A stretch of 64,000 bases of DNA. It comes from Verrucomicrobiota bacterium. Its GTDB lineage: Bacteria > Verrucomicrobiota > Verrucomicrobiia > Chthoniobacterales > UBA10450. The notes under the pieces are model-generated. The model did not search any database, was not told the DNA's origin, and worked only from the letters and a program-made list of their open reading frames with translations. Below, one piece after another: positions 43,460 through 52,492 of the stretch; positions within the stretch are counted from its first letter, which is position 1, and the number at the start of each line of letters is the position of its first letter. The position numbers and the translations under genes are program-made. The DNA is taken from positions 53,881 to 117,880 of the forward strand of contig QHPD01000105.1 in the NCBI GenBank assembly GCA_003218975.1, in the 5' to 3' direction.

Positions 43460-45256
43460 TCATTGCGCTTTCAGCACTTCGATAAACGCCTCTTGTGGAA
43501 TATTGATTTTTCCGATGCTTTTCATCCGTTTCTTTCCTTCTTTTTGTTTCTCCAGCAGTTTCCGCTTTCGAGTGATATCGCCGCCGTAGCATTTTGCGGT
43601 TACGTTTTTTCGCAAGGCCGAAACGTTCTCTCGCGCGATAATTTTGCCGCCGATGGCGGCCTGTATTGCCACTTGATAAAGCTGGCGTGGAATGACCTCC
43701 TTTAACTTCGCCGCCAATTGCCGTCCCCTCGCCTCTGCCCGGTCCTTGTGGACAATGGTCGAAAACGCATCGACCGGTTCGCCATTCACGAGTAGGTCGA
43801 GCTTGACCAGCTTCGCTGGGCGATAGCCGGCGTGCTTGTAGTCCATCGAACCGTAGCCGCGCGTAATACTTTTAATCTTGTCGTTAAAATCGACCAGGAT
43901 CTCGTTCAATGGCAGTTCACAATGCAACATCACCCGGCGGGCATCGAGCGTCTCGGTGTGCTCCATCTGGCCGCGCTTTTCCAGAATCAATTGCAGAATG
44001 TCGCCGATGTTTTCGTTCGGACAAAGCACATACGCTTTTACGATCGGCTCGCGGATCTCCTTAATTTCGCTTGGGTTCGGCAATTGCGCGGGATTGTCGA
44101 TCAATAGCGTTTCGCCACGCGTCATCTCGACTTCGTAAACCACGCTCGGCGTAGTGGCGATAATGTCCATTTGATACTCGCGCCGTAACCGCTCCTGAAT
44201 GATCTCCATGTGGAGCAGTCCGAGAAATCCGCAGCGAAAGCCGAACCCCAGCGCGACCGAACTCTCCGGCGTGTAAACGAACGCGGCATCGTTCAAGCGC
44301 AACTTAGCAATTGCGGCTTTCAAATGCTCGAAATCGGCCGTGTTAATCGGATAAATTCCGCTGAAGACCATCGGATGGATTTCCTGGAAACCGGGCAGCG
44401 GTTCCCGCGCGGGCTGGCGCTGGTCTGTGATGGTATCGCCAATTTTGACATCGGCGGTGCTTTTGATGTTAGCGATGAAATAGCCCACGTCGCCCGCTTC
44501 GAGCCGGGGCTGCATCAGCATCTTCGGCGTAAACACACCTACTTCCTTGATCTCATAGCGCGAGTTGTTGCTCAGCAACCGGATGGCGTAATTGGCTTCC
44601 ATCGTGCCGGAGACGACCCTTACGTACCCGACGACGCCGCGATAAACGTCGAATACCGAATCAAACACTAGCGCCCGCAGCGTCTCATCCGCCGGTTTTT
44701 GCGGGGGCGGAATCCGTTTCACAATTGCCTCCAGAATTTCATCAATGCCGATTCCCAGCTTTGCGCTTGCATGAATCGCCTCCTCCGAAGGGATGGCGAG
44801 GATTTCTTCCAGTTGTCGATGCACGGCCAGCACGTTGGCGTTCGGCAAATCGATTTTGTTAATGATCGGCACAATCGTCAGTCCCTGTTTGTGCGCGAGA
44901 TGAACGTTCGCCACCGTTTGCGCTTCGACGCCTTGCGCTGCATCGACCACCAGCAGCGCGCCCTCACACGCGGCGAGGCTGCGCGAAACTTCATAGGCGA
45001 AATCGACGTGCCCTGGTGTGTCGAGCAAGTTGAGCTGGTATGTTTCGCCAGATTTACTCGTGTACCGCATCGTCACCGGATGCGCCTTGATGGTGATCCC
45101 GCGCTCCCGCTCTAATTCCATGGAATCAAGAAGCTGATCCTGCTTCTCGCGTTCCTGAATGGTGCCCGTTTGTTCGAGCAATCGATCCGACAACGTGGTC
45201 TTGCCGTGATCAATGTGCGCGATGATGCAGAAGTTGCGCGTCAGTTCTACCGCCAT
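43460..45256 (-). CDS. lepA: Elongation factor 4 (LepA)
   Basis: Ribosome-associated GTPase. GTP-binding motifs: HIDHGKTTLSDRL, LDTPGHVDF, and NKIDLP. The LepA-specific C-terminal region is present, ending KRMKSIGKINIPQEAFIEVL. Length 598 is exact. The lepA-lepB order on the same strand, separated by a 112-base gap with repeats, is like the E. coli lep operon. Confidence 0.98.
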   Translation of the reverse strand: MAVELTRNFCIIAHIDHGKTTLSDRLLEQTGTIQEREKQDQLLDSMELERERGITIKAHPVTMRYTSKSGETYQLNLLDTPGHVDFAYEVSRSLAACEGALLVVDAAQGVEAQTVANVHLAHKQGLTIVPIINKIDLPNANVLAVHRQLEEILAIPSEEAIHASAKLGIGIDEILEAIVKRIPPPQKPADETLRALVFDSVFDVYRGVVGYVRVVSGTMEANYAIRLLSNNSRYEIKEVGVFTPKMLMQPRLEAGDVGYFIANIKSTADVKIGDTITDQRQPAREPLPGFQEIHPMVFSGIYPINTADFEHLKAAIAKLRLNDAAFVYTPESSVALGFGFRCGFLGLLHMEIIQERLRREYQMDIIATTPSVVYEVEMTRGETLLIDNPAQLPNPSEIKEIREPIVKAYVLCPNENIGDILQLILEKRGQMEHTETLDARRVMLHCELPLNEILVDFNDKIKSITRGYGSMDYKHAGYRPAKLVKLDLLVNGEPVDAFSTIVHKDRAEARGRQLAAKLKEVIPRQLYQVAIQAAIGGKIIARENVSALRKNVTAKCYGGDITRKRKLLEKQKEGKKRMKSIGKINIPQEAFIEVLKAQ

Positions 45257-45359
45257 TGAAGCCGCACTATGCGGGGAGGCGTGCCGTGGGTCAATCGTTG
45301 TAACTTCCGCCGATTCGTCCGATTTGTCCCATTCGATTCATTCGATTAAAATCGACAAT

Positions 45360-45851
45360 ATGCCGAGGCTGATCATCAACGGAACTGTTCACGAGCTGGT
45401 CGAGGAGTTGATTACTATCGGCCGCGGGCCAGACAACACGATCGTCATCAGCGACTCGTCCGTCTCGAGTCATCATGCGCAGTTGCAGCGCGTCGGCGAA
45501 AATTATCGGCTAAAGGATCTTGGTTCGACCAATGGCACGCGCGTCAACGGCATCCCAGTGACAGAAACGACGCTGCGATTCGATGATCGGATTCGCTTCG
45601 GCGCCACTGAAGCGCGCTACGAAGCAGATGCAATCGGCTCGCAACCACCGCCTCAGATCCAGGAGGTCGAAGCTAGACCGGCCAAATTGAGCGCGGTTCT
45701 GGCAGGCTTCGCCAACGCTTCGCCGTTCCTGCACCAGAAAGATCAACAGGATACAGTGCGCAGTGCAATTTTGGCCGGCTTAGCAGTTATTCTGCTCATA
45801 TTTCTCGGCAGCATGATAGCCGTGCTTCTGATGCACGCGCCTGCGCCTTAA
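45360..45851 (+). CDS. FHA-domain membrane protein
   Basis: A 163-residue protein with an N-terminal FHA phosphothreonine-binding domain: ITIGRGPDNTIVISDSSVSSHHAQLQ-type core (split here as ITIGRGPDNTIVI and SVSSHHAQL) and LKDLGSTNGTRVNG. A C-terminal hydrophobic segment (about 137-158) may anchor it. The ATG at 45360 gives the clean start. It is divergent from lepA, 103 bases apart, and precedes a HAD phosphatase. A cognate Ser/Thr kinase is not in the window. Confidence 0.88.
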   Translation: MPRLIINGTVHELVEELITIGRGPDNTIVISDSSVSSHHAQLQRVGENYRLKDLGSTNGTRVNGIPVTETTLRFDDRIRFGATEARYEADAIGSQPPPQIQEVEARPAKLSAVLAGFANASPFLHQKDQQDTVRSAILAGLAVILLIFLGSMIAVLLMHAPAP

Positions 45852-45893
45852 ATTCCATTTTAGATCTCAGATTTCGGATTTTGGACTTTTAGC

Positions 45894-46637
45894 ATGTCTC
45901 CTAGCTTGTCGCAGGACGAATCGCAGACGACAATCGGCAATCGAAAATTCAAAGTGGGCAAGCGCCTGCTCCTTTTCGATATCGATGGCACTCTGATTCA
46001 TTCGGGCGGCGCCGGCGTGCAGGCCCTCATATCCGCGTTCCGGGAGCGCTTCGGAATTACCGATGACCTGCGCGGCATCGAAATCGCAGGGATGACCGAT
46101 TCGGGCATCGTCGCGAGTATACTGAAGAAGTATAATATTCCCGCAACGACCGAAAACGTGAGCGCATTTCTGGACAGCTATGTGCATTTTCTCTCGCTCG
46201 AATTGCCGCGACGCGAAGGCAAGTTGCTTCCCGGCGTGCTTGAGTTGCTCGAGAAGCTCAAGTCGCGGCGCCATGTGGTGCTGGCACTTCTTACTGGCAA
46301 TGTCTCGCGCGGCGCGCAATTGAAGCTCGAACACTACGGCGTCTGGCATTTCTTTGAATTCGGCGCTTTTGCTGATGATCATCAGGATCGCAACCGGCTC
46401 GGATCATTCGCGCGCGCTCGCGCAAGGGAAAGACATGGCCGTGAATTCTCGGCATCTCAGATCGACGTGATCGGCGATACGCCCCGCGACATCGCCTGCG
46501 GCAAAGCCATCGGTGCGCGCACGATCGCCGTGGCGACCGGCAAATGGAGTCGCCAGCAGCTGGCCGAACATCAGCCGGATTTTTTAATCGATGATCTTTC
46601 GGACGTGGATGGCGTCATCCATACGCTCGGATGGTAA
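45894..46637 (+). CDS. HAD-superfamily phosphatase (phosphoglycolate phosphatase-like)
   Basis: A HAD hydrolase of 247 residues from ATG 45894. Motif I is LLFDIDGTLIHSGG, motif II TGNVSRG, and motif IV VIGDTPRDIACGKAIG. A long helical cap lies between about 45 and 120. The N-terminal about 20 residues match neighbouring noncoding-style sequence, and GTG 45954 is a possible true start. Substrate specificity cannot be read from sequence. It is separated from the FHA gene by 42 bases. Confidence 0.85.
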   Translation: MSPSLSQDESQTTIGNRKFKVGKRLLLFDIDGTLIHSGGAGVQALISAFRERFGITDDLRGIEIAGMTDSGIVASILKKYNIPATTENVSAFLDSYVHFLSLELPRREGKLLPGVLELLEKLKSRRHVVLALLTGNVSRGAQLKLEHYGVWHFFEFGAFADDHQDRNRLGSFARARARERHGREFSASQIDVIGDTPRDIACGKAIGARTIAVATGKWSRQQLAEHQPDFLIDDLSDVDGVIHTLGW

Positions 46638-46660
46638 TCGATTGACGATTGAATGAGGGA

Positions 46661-47011
46661 ATGAAAGAATCGCTTTCCCGCGCTGTTCCAATGCCGAGCA
46701 AAGATCGTCCAAATGTGCTCCCGCTTGAGGGTGAAATCGACCTGCATGTCTCACCCAATCTCACCGCCGCACTTAACCGAATGATCGATAAAAAACCAAA
46801 ACAGCTGGTTGTTGATCTTTCGCGCGTGACCTACATCGACAGCGCCGGGCTCGCCGCATTGATTGAAGGAATGCAAAAGATCGAAGCCTACGGCGGCAAG
46901 TTCGCGCTGGCTGGCTTGCAGGAAACCGTGCGCTCCATTTTCGAGATCGCAAGGCTTGATCAAATATTTCGAATATTCCCAGACGCAGATGCGGCGTTGG
47001 CCGCAGCTTGA
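46661..47011 (+). CDS. STAS-domain anti-sigma factor antagonist
   Basis: A 116-residue SpoIIAA/RsbV-like protein. Core: LPLEGEIDLHVSPNLTAAL, KQLVVDLSRVTYIDSAGLAAL (the Ser in YIDSAG is the site normally phosphorylated by an anti-sigma kinase) and FALAGLQETVRSIFEIARLD. Start is uncertain: ATG 46661, ATG 46691 or TTG 46649. Its last 52 bases overlap a convergent glycosyltransferase gene. Partner kinase or sigma factor not in this window. Confidence 0.88.
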   Translation: MKESLSRAVPMPSKDRPNVLPLEGEIDLHVSPNLTAALNRMIDKKPKQLVVDLSRVTYIDSAGLAALIEGMQKIEAYGGKFALAGLQETVRSIFEIARLDQIFRIFPDADAALAAA

Positions 47012-48093
47012 AGGAAAATCTCCAGAGTCCGGGCGATATTTCTCGAAATATCGAACTGTGCCGCGTGCTGCCCGTTTGTCGATCTTGCTGCGGCGCGCCG
47101 GTCCGGCTCTAACCAAAATTGGATGGCGTCACGCAATCCGATTAAGTCGTTCGCGGAATCGACAACGGAGCCGTGCACGCCATGCTCAATAATTTCGCTA
47201 AAGCCATTGTTGCGTGTCGTGATCACTGGCAGCCCGCAGGCGAGCGCTTCCAAACACGCATTCGAAGACGGATCATAAATTGTCGGCAGAATGAAAATAT
47301 CGGCGGCGGCGTAAATGCGCACCAGATCGCTCACTTCGCCCAAAAACTGGACTCGCTTTGATTTATAATAGCGCTGCCTCCCCCGACCGGCGACGAGCAA
47401 ACGCATTTTGCGGTTCCGACACAGCGCCATGGCAGCGATGGCGAATCGCAGGCCCTTGCGTTCCCAGCCCGACCCAGTGAAAAGGAGCGCGATCTGGTCT
47501 GACTTAACTTTCAGTTCGTCCCGCGATGTCTCGCGAAGCTCCGGATGAAAACGAAATTGCTCAAGGGGAACGCCGTTGCGGACGATGTCGATTTTATCCG
47601 CGGGATAGCTGTAAAGATCGATGATCTCATTCTTAACCATCTGCGAATTGGCGATGACGCGGCTGGCGCCGCGATTTGCGAACAGAGCCTCTTCGAGCTG
47701 CAAAGTATCGCGATGCTTTAGATTAAGCCCTCGAATAAAGCGTTCGAGCGGCAATTCAAATTTTCTCTTGCGAGCTAACCAGGCGCGATGGACGCCGTCG
47801 CCAGCACGGTAAACGTCGCAATTCCAAATGCGCTCCAGACTCATCAAAACATCGGAACCATCGGCTGAGCGAAGTTTCTCGACCTCGTCGGCGAAAGCGA
47901 TTGGGGATCGTACGGCTACAGGCACAATTGGCCCAAATGGCCATTCTTCCCTCGGCCAATCTGTTGTCGCAAAAAGCTTCGCTTCGTGACCACGTTCGAC
48001 CACTCCGCGCGCGAGCCGCTTCAGATACGCTTCCGCGCCGCCGGTATGCGAATACCCGCGTCGCACAAAGCCGATACTGAGTTTCCTTGTCAT
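46960..48093 (-). CDS. Glycosyltransferase family 4
   Basis: A 377-residue GT-B glycosyltransferase resembling the WaaG-type LPS core transferases. The N-terminal RRGYSHTGGAEAYLKRLARG and C-terminal FVPTIYDPSSNACLEAL-type site (here FILPTIYDPSSNACLEALACGLPV) with the conserved Glu are clear. The ATG at 48093 is favoured over a TTG at 48111. It is divergent from another GT4 gene, with a half palindromic repeat in the gap. Its 3' end overlaps the STAS gene by 52 bases, antisense. Confidence 0.9.
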   Translation of the reverse strand: MTRKLSIGFVRRGYSHTGGAEAYLKRLARGVVERGHEAKLFATTDWPREEWPFGPIVPVAVRSPIAFADEVEKLRSADGSDVLMSLERIWNCDVYRAGDGVHRAWLARKRKFELPLERFIRGLNLKHRDTLQLEEALFANRGASRVIANSQMVKNEIIDLYSYPADKIDIVRNGVPLEQFRFHPELRETSRDELKVKSDQIALLFTGSGWERKGLRFAIAAMALCRNRKMRLLVAGRGRQRYYKSKRVQFLGEVSDLVRIYAAADIFILPTIYDPSSNACLEALACGLPVITTRNNGFSEIIEHGVHGSVVDSANDLIGLRDAIQFWLEPDRRAAARSTNGQHAAQFDISRNIARTLEIFLQAAANAASASGNIRNI

Positions 48094-48111
48094 GTGTAAG
48101 TCGGTGCTCAA

Positions 48112-48127
48112 GGACCGCCGCTACAGG
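48112..48127. repeat. Partial palindromic repeat between divergent glycosyltransferase genes
   Basis: GGACCGCCGCTACAGG is the reverse complement of the start of the repeat at 52398. It lies in the 89-base gap between the two divergent glycosyltransferase genes. Confidence 0.5.
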
Positions 48128-48182
48128 TTGTTCCAGAACGAGACTTTACTTGCTCGATGTTCGCCAGAATAGTTGTAACTCG

Positions 48183-49409
48183 ATGCCGGGTGAAACTTTA
48201 AACGTTCCTCCGCACGCCGCGCGTTCCATCTCATCCGGCGCGCGCACGTTGCCGAGGCATTTGCTCTATTCCATCTTCGCCCGCATCGGTGGCTCGGGTC
48301 TCGATACGGACGCATTTGAGACCTTGCGCGCGTCGTATCGCGGCGGATTCCTAGGGAAAGCAGTCGCTTATGACAATCGGCAGAAGGAAATTCCGGCTTC
48401 CTTCATTCATTCTCTGCGCTGGCACCCGGTGCGCCTCCTCTCGTTCTTCGATCGGCCTTACTACTATGGCGCAAAAAAAAAATATTTGGATTGGATCGCC
48501 TCGCGGCATCTGGAAACAGGACGCTACGATTTGTTTCATAGCTGGTCGGGGGACTGCTTGCGCTCGCTTCGCGTAGCCAAACAACGCCGCATCCCCTCGA
48601 TCGTGGAGATTCCGACTTGGCACCGCGACGGGAAGAAAGCAAAGGCTGACATTTCGCGCATCGATGGATCAGTCGGCAACGTTTCGGCATTTCAAAAATG
48701 GAAAGCCGGATTGTCGCTCGATCGCAAGCGCTTCATCGAAGAGTACCACCTTGCCGATCAACTGGTCGTTTTATCGGAGACAGCAGCGAACACGTTTCGC
48801 ATACAGGGTTTTCCGGAAGATAAGCTGTTTTATCTGCCGCGCGGCGTGGATGTGGAGCGTTTCAAGCCAGGCCGGCGGCCAGCAAAATTTCGGGCGATTT
48901 TTTCCGGCGCACTGATTAAACGCAAGGGCATCCACCATTTGCTTGAAGCGTGGCATCGCCTCAATTTGCCGGAGGCTGAGTTATGGCTGGTGGGCTCCGT
49001 GCACGATGAAGCCAAGCCATTCCTCAAACAATTCTGGTGCGATAATATTCGCGTTATCGGATTTGTACGCGATCCGGAGAATTATCTCAGTCAGAGCACC
49101 GTCCACATTTTTCCCTCTCAATGGGAAGGCAGCGCGAAAGTGACGTACGAAGCGGCTGCCTGCGCGTTGCCGCAAATCACCACGCGCGAGGCAGGTGACG
49201 TTGTGCGCGATGGCATAGAGGGATTCATCGTGCAACCGAGAAATGTCGAAGCGATCGCGGCGAGGCTCGAGTATCTGCATCGGCATCCTGAAATCGTTGA
49301 ACGGATGGGGAGCGCCGCGCGGCATCGTGTAGTGGAAAATTTTACGTGGGACCATTTTCGAACGCGCTTGCTGGGCGCCTACCAACTCGTCATGGGAAGG
49401 AGAGGCTGA
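48183..49409 (+). CDS. Glycosyltransferase family 4
   Basis: A 408-residue GT-B glycosyltransferase. ATG 48183 is chosen; the open frame runs upstream to 48087 without family support. It starts with a donor-binding-like LLYSIFARIGGSGLDTDAFETL-type segment, has FSGALIKRKGIHHLLEAWH in the centre and HIFPSQWEGSAKVTYEAAAC with the conserved Glu near the end. It is divergent from the preceding GT4 gene and leads to the heptosyltransferase and MsbA-like genes, fitting LPS core or surface glycan assembly. Confidence 0.88.
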   Translation: MPGETLNVPPHAARSISSGARTLPRHLLYSIFARIGGSGLDTDAFETLRASYRGGFLGKAVAYDNRQKEIPASFIHSLRWHPVRLLSFFDRPYYYGAKKKYLDWIASRHLETGRYDLFHSWSGDCLRSLRVAKQRRIPSIVEIPTWHRDGKKAKADISRIDGSVGNVSAFQKWKAGLSLDRKRFIEEYHLADQLVVLSETAANTFRIQGFPEDKLFYLPRGVDVERFKPGRRPAKFRAIFSGALIKRKGIHHLLEAWHRLNLPEAELWLVGSVHDEAKPFLKQFWCDNIRVIGFVRDPENYLSQSTVHIFPSQWEGSAKVTYEAAACALPQITTREAGDVVRDGIEGFIVQPRNVEAIAARLEYLHRHPEIVERMGSAARHRVVENFTWDHFRTRLLGAYQLVMGRRG

Positions 49410-49415
49410 TTGTTT

Positions 49416-49490
49416 TGTAGCGCTTAAAGTAGCGCTTGCGTCCCACTTGCGCCTCGTAAGCCAGAGGTTTGTACCTTTCCCCGCTACAGT
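49416..49490. repeat. Palindromic element pair before the heptosyltransferase gene
   Basis: TTGTAGCGC near the left end faces CCGCTACAG near the right end (about 49482-49489), a diverged inward pair of the CTGTAGCGG-type repeat. It fills the gap between the glycosyltransferase and heptosyltransferase genes. Confidence 0.45.
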
Positions 49491-49499
49491 TCGAAGCTC

Positions 49500-50522
49500 A
49501 TGAAGGTTCTTCTCCTGCAGCTCAAGCGGATCGGTGATCTTATTTTGACGACGCCGACCATCGCTGCGTTGCGCAAAAGTTTTCCTGATGCGCTTTTGAC
49601 ACTAGTCATTTCGGGAGAATGCGCGGACTTGCTGCCAGCGCTTTCGAATGTGGATCGGGTTCTGATCGCGCGCCGCAATTTGTCCGACATCGCATTGTTC
49701 CCTGCGATCGCTCGACGAAAATTTGATTGCTGCATCGATTTCACGCGGAACGATCGCTCCGCGTCTCTGGCCTTCCTATCCCGTGCGCGACGACGCATCG
49801 TGTCCTATCGGGTGCGCGACCAGTCAAAAACTCGCGCCCGCGCTTATAATGACTTTGTCGATGTTCGCATGCGCGACATGCACACCATCGATTACCACAT
49901 GGCTTTGCTCAAACCGCTCGGGGTTCCCAATGCCCACTACAGTTTGCATCTGCAAATCCCGGAACCGGCCCGCGCGCGGGCAGACCAATTCCGGCGCGAC
50001 TCAAAGATCGGCGATCGTTTCGTCATTTTTCATCCCGGTTCGGCCCGGAAGGAAAAATTCTGGGAGCCAGCGCGCTGGGCAACGGTGATCGAACACGCCG
50101 GCCGGAACAACGATGTCGATCTTGTTTTGACCAGCGGGGCTTCGCGACTCGAGCAAACACATATCGCCGAGATCAAGAGCAAGATGCGGGAGCCAGTGGT
50201 CGATCTTTCTGGAAAAACTGATTTGCTTACGCTGGCAGCGCTCATTGGACAGGCACGTCTTTTGGTTACAGTTGATTCTGCCCCGATGCATCTCGCGGCA
50301 GCAATGCAAACACCGCAAGTGATCCTGTTCGGTCCCACAAATCCATTTCACTGGCGGCCGCGAGAAAGTCCGGCACTGATTTTGCAGGGGAAATCGACCG
50401 CCCCGGTGAGCGAGTTTTCCCCCGTCCAACCCCGGCTCCCCATGAGCCAAATCTCGACGGAAGCGGTAATTGGTGCTATGGATTCGCTGCTGTCGCCTCA
50501 TGCGACGACGCAAACTTCATGA
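49500..50522 (+). CDS. Heptosyltransferase (glycosyltransferase family 9)
   Basis: A 340-residue GT9 enzyme of LPS inner-core assembly: MKVLLLQLKRIGDLILTTP at the start, FDCCIDFTRNDRSA, VIFHPGSARKEKFWEP-type acceptor region (FVIFHPGSARKEKFWEPARW), and DSAPMHLAAAMQTPQVILFG near the C-terminus. It uses an ADP-heptose-like donor in known members. The stop overlaps the start of the MsbA-like gene by 4 bases. The exact position (I, II or III) cannot be read from sequence. Confidence 0.92.
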   Translation: MKVLLLQLKRIGDLILTTPTIAALRKSFPDALLTLVISGECADLLPALSNVDRVLIARRNLSDIALFPAIARRKFDCCIDFTRNDRSASLAFLSRARRRIVSYRVRDQSKTRARAYNDFVDVRMRDMHTIDYHMALLKPLGVPNAHYSLHLQIPEPARARADQFRRDSKIGDRFVIFHPGSARKEKFWEPARWATVIEHAGRNNDVDLVLTSGASRLEQTHIAEIKSKMREPVVDLSGKTDLLTLAALIGQARLLVTVDSAPMHLAAAMQTPQVILFGPTNPFHWRPRESPALILQGKSTAPVSEFSPVQPRLPMSQISTEAVIGAMDSLLSPHATTQTS

Positions 50523-52396
50523 GCAAGGGAAGAACCGCTAAGGAAAAGCCGTCATTCTGGCAAACGCTTCGAGCGGCCGCCGGGCCATATCGGCGGCTCT
50601 ATGGCTACGTCAAGCCGTACAAGATGCGTTTTACACTTGGCTTGGCATTGGGACTCGCCTACGGCGGCGTCAATTCGCTTTTCCCACTGGCCATAGCCCG
50701 GGTGACAAGCACCATCTTCCATGGGGCCGCTCCCAACCCAATGGCTTTGCGTTCGAATCTACACGCCTTGGACACGGGGCCGAAAATCAATTCGATTGTC
50801 CTGGTCTGTCTCGCCATTCCGGCCATCATGACCGTGCGCAGCCTCTGTTCTTACGGAAGTACCTATTGCATGCAGTGGGTGAGCAACAAAGTCGTCACCG
50901 ATATTCGCGAGCAGCTCTTCAGCAAGATGGTTCGCCATTCCATGGATTTTTTTAACAAGGTGCGCTCGGGCCTTTTGATGTCCCGCATTACCAACGATAC
51001 GCGGATGATGCAGATGGCGTTGACCAGCGTTAGCAGCGATGTTTTCAAGCAACCGATCACCATTGTGGGGGCAATCAGCGTTCTCCTCCTGATGGATTGG
51101 AAATTCACTCTGGTCACCCTGATTCTTTTCCCCAGTTGCCTGCTTCCCCTCCGCATTTATGGCCGACGCGCGCGAAAGGCAGTGCAGAGTGAACAAGCAG
51201 GAATGGGCGAAATGGTGGTCACCATGCAGGAGACATTTGCTGGCATTCGTGTGATCAAATCGTTTGCACGTGAAGCGCACCAGGAAAAGGCATTCAAGCG
51301 CAGCAATCAACTACAGTTTTCACAAATGATGCGCATGATGAGATCGATGGAAGCTGTGAGTCCGTTGGTGGAAACCATCGCGGCGATCGGTGTTGGCTTG
51401 GCGTTGCTTTACGTGTACGCCGCGAACCTGAGTGTGGGTCGGTTTTTCGGATTGGTCTCCGGAATTTTCATTCTCTACGATCCGATCAAAACACTGAGTA
51501 AGATTCATATCGTGATGCAGCGATCAATCGCCGCAACGACCGCGATTTTCTCAATCCTCGATTCCGAGCCGGCCGTGCGAGACACGCCAAACGCTGTGGC
51601 GCTGACTTCCTCGAGAGGACGGATCGATTTCGAAAATGTGAGATTTCGTTATGCCGGTACTGTTCTTGACGCGGTCAATGGCATCAATTTGCACATCGAG
51701 CCCGGCAAAACCTACGCGCTAGTCGGGGCAAGTGGCGCGGGCAAAAGCACGATTCTCTCGCTGATCCTGCGCTTGTACGACCCGACCTCCGGAGCCGTCA
51801 AGGTAGATGGCCGCGACCTGCGCTCGATTACCCAGAAATCACTGCGTGAACAGATCGGCCTCGTTACTCAGGAGACGTTTCTATTTCACGATACCATTTT
51901 CAAAAATATTCAGTTCGGTCGGCTCGATGCCACGCCGGAAGAAATTTACGAAGCGGCGCACACCGCGTTTGCGCACGATTTCATCATGGCGCAGCCTAAA
52001 GGTTACGGAACAGTAATTGGCGACAAGGGCTGCCTCTTATCCGGCGGCCAGCAACAGCGTATCGCCATTGCACGGGCTGTCCTGAAAAACGCGCCGATCC
52101 TTCTGCTGGATGAGGCGACTTCATCGCTCGATTCTGAATCGGAGCAGCAAATCCAGAAAGCGCTCGAAAAGCTGACCGCCGGGCGCACGGTCATCGCAAT
52201 TGCTCATCGGCTCTCCACGGTGTTATCGGCTGACCAGATCGTGGTGATGGATTCGGGGCGCATTAAAGAAATCGGTACCCACGCCGAGTTGCTCGAGAAA
52301 TCCGGTTACTATCGACGGCTGTACGACCATCAGTTCAATCGCATACAGGAAGAACCTGTCGCCGAGTCCGCCTTTGTAGTTGAGGAGCTTGTTTAA
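50519..52396 (+). CDS. Lipid A exporter-like ABC transporter (MsbA type)
   Basis: A 625-residue exporter half-transporter with fused membrane and ATPase domains. Six membrane helices (about 35-330) precede an ABC domain: Walker A GASGAGKST, signature LSGGQQQRIAIARAV, and Walker B ILLLDEATSSLD. The MsbA-type flips lipid A-core across the inner membrane; the preceding heptosyltransferase supports this use. It is translationally coupled to the heptosyltransferase. Confidence 0.92.
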   Translation: MSKGRTAKEKPSFWQTLRAAAGPYRRLYGYVKPYKMRFTLGLALGLAYGGVNSLFPLAIARVTSTIFHGAAPNPMALRSNLHALDTGPKINSIVLVCLAIPAIMTVRSLCSYGSTYCMQWVSNKVVTDIREQLFSKMVRHSMDFFNKVRSGLLMSRITNDTRMMQMALTSVSSDVFKQPITIVGAISVLLLMDWKFTLVTLILFPSCLLPLRIYGRRARKAVQSEQAGMGEMVVTMQETFAGIRVIKSFAREAHQEKAFKRSNQLQFSQMMRMMRSMEAVSPLVETIAAIGVGLALLYVYAANLSVGRFFGLVSGIFILYDPIKTLSKIHIVMQRSIAATTAIFSILDSEPAVRDTPNAVALTSSRGRIDFENVRFRYAGTVLDAVNGINLHIEPGKTYALVGASGAGKSTILSLILRLYDPTSGAVKVDGRDLRSITQKSLREQIGLVTQETFLFHDTIFKNIQFGRLDATPEEIYEAAHTAFAHDFIMAQPKGYGTVIGDKGCLLSGGQQQRIAIARAVLKNAPILLLDEATSSLDSESEQQIQKALEKLTAGRTVIAIAHRLSTVLSADQIVVMDSGRIKEIGTHAELLEKSGYYRRLYDHQFNRIQEEPVAESAFVVEELV

Positions 52397-52397
52397 C

Positions 52398-52425
52398 CTG
52401 TAGCGGCGGTCTCTGACCGCTGACA
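52398..52425. repeat. Palindromic CTGTAGCGGCGGTC repeat
   Basis: CTGTAGCGGCGGTCTCTGAC then CGCTGACA: a clear unit of the dispersed repeat family with an inner hairpin (AGCGGCGGTC/GACCGCT). It lies directly after the MsbA-like gene stop. Confidence 0.6.
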
Positions 52426-52492
52426 ATTCGCTTTCTTATCGACCTTGTGACTTTCGTAACAATTTAACCACTGCCTAACTAGCCTCATCGCA

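Noticed and set aside
48158..48202. Very short frame MFARIVVTRCRVKL between the glycosyltransferase genes
   Set aside because: Fourteen codons, no ribosome site; may be an old start of the plus-strand glycosyltransferase but cannot be supported.
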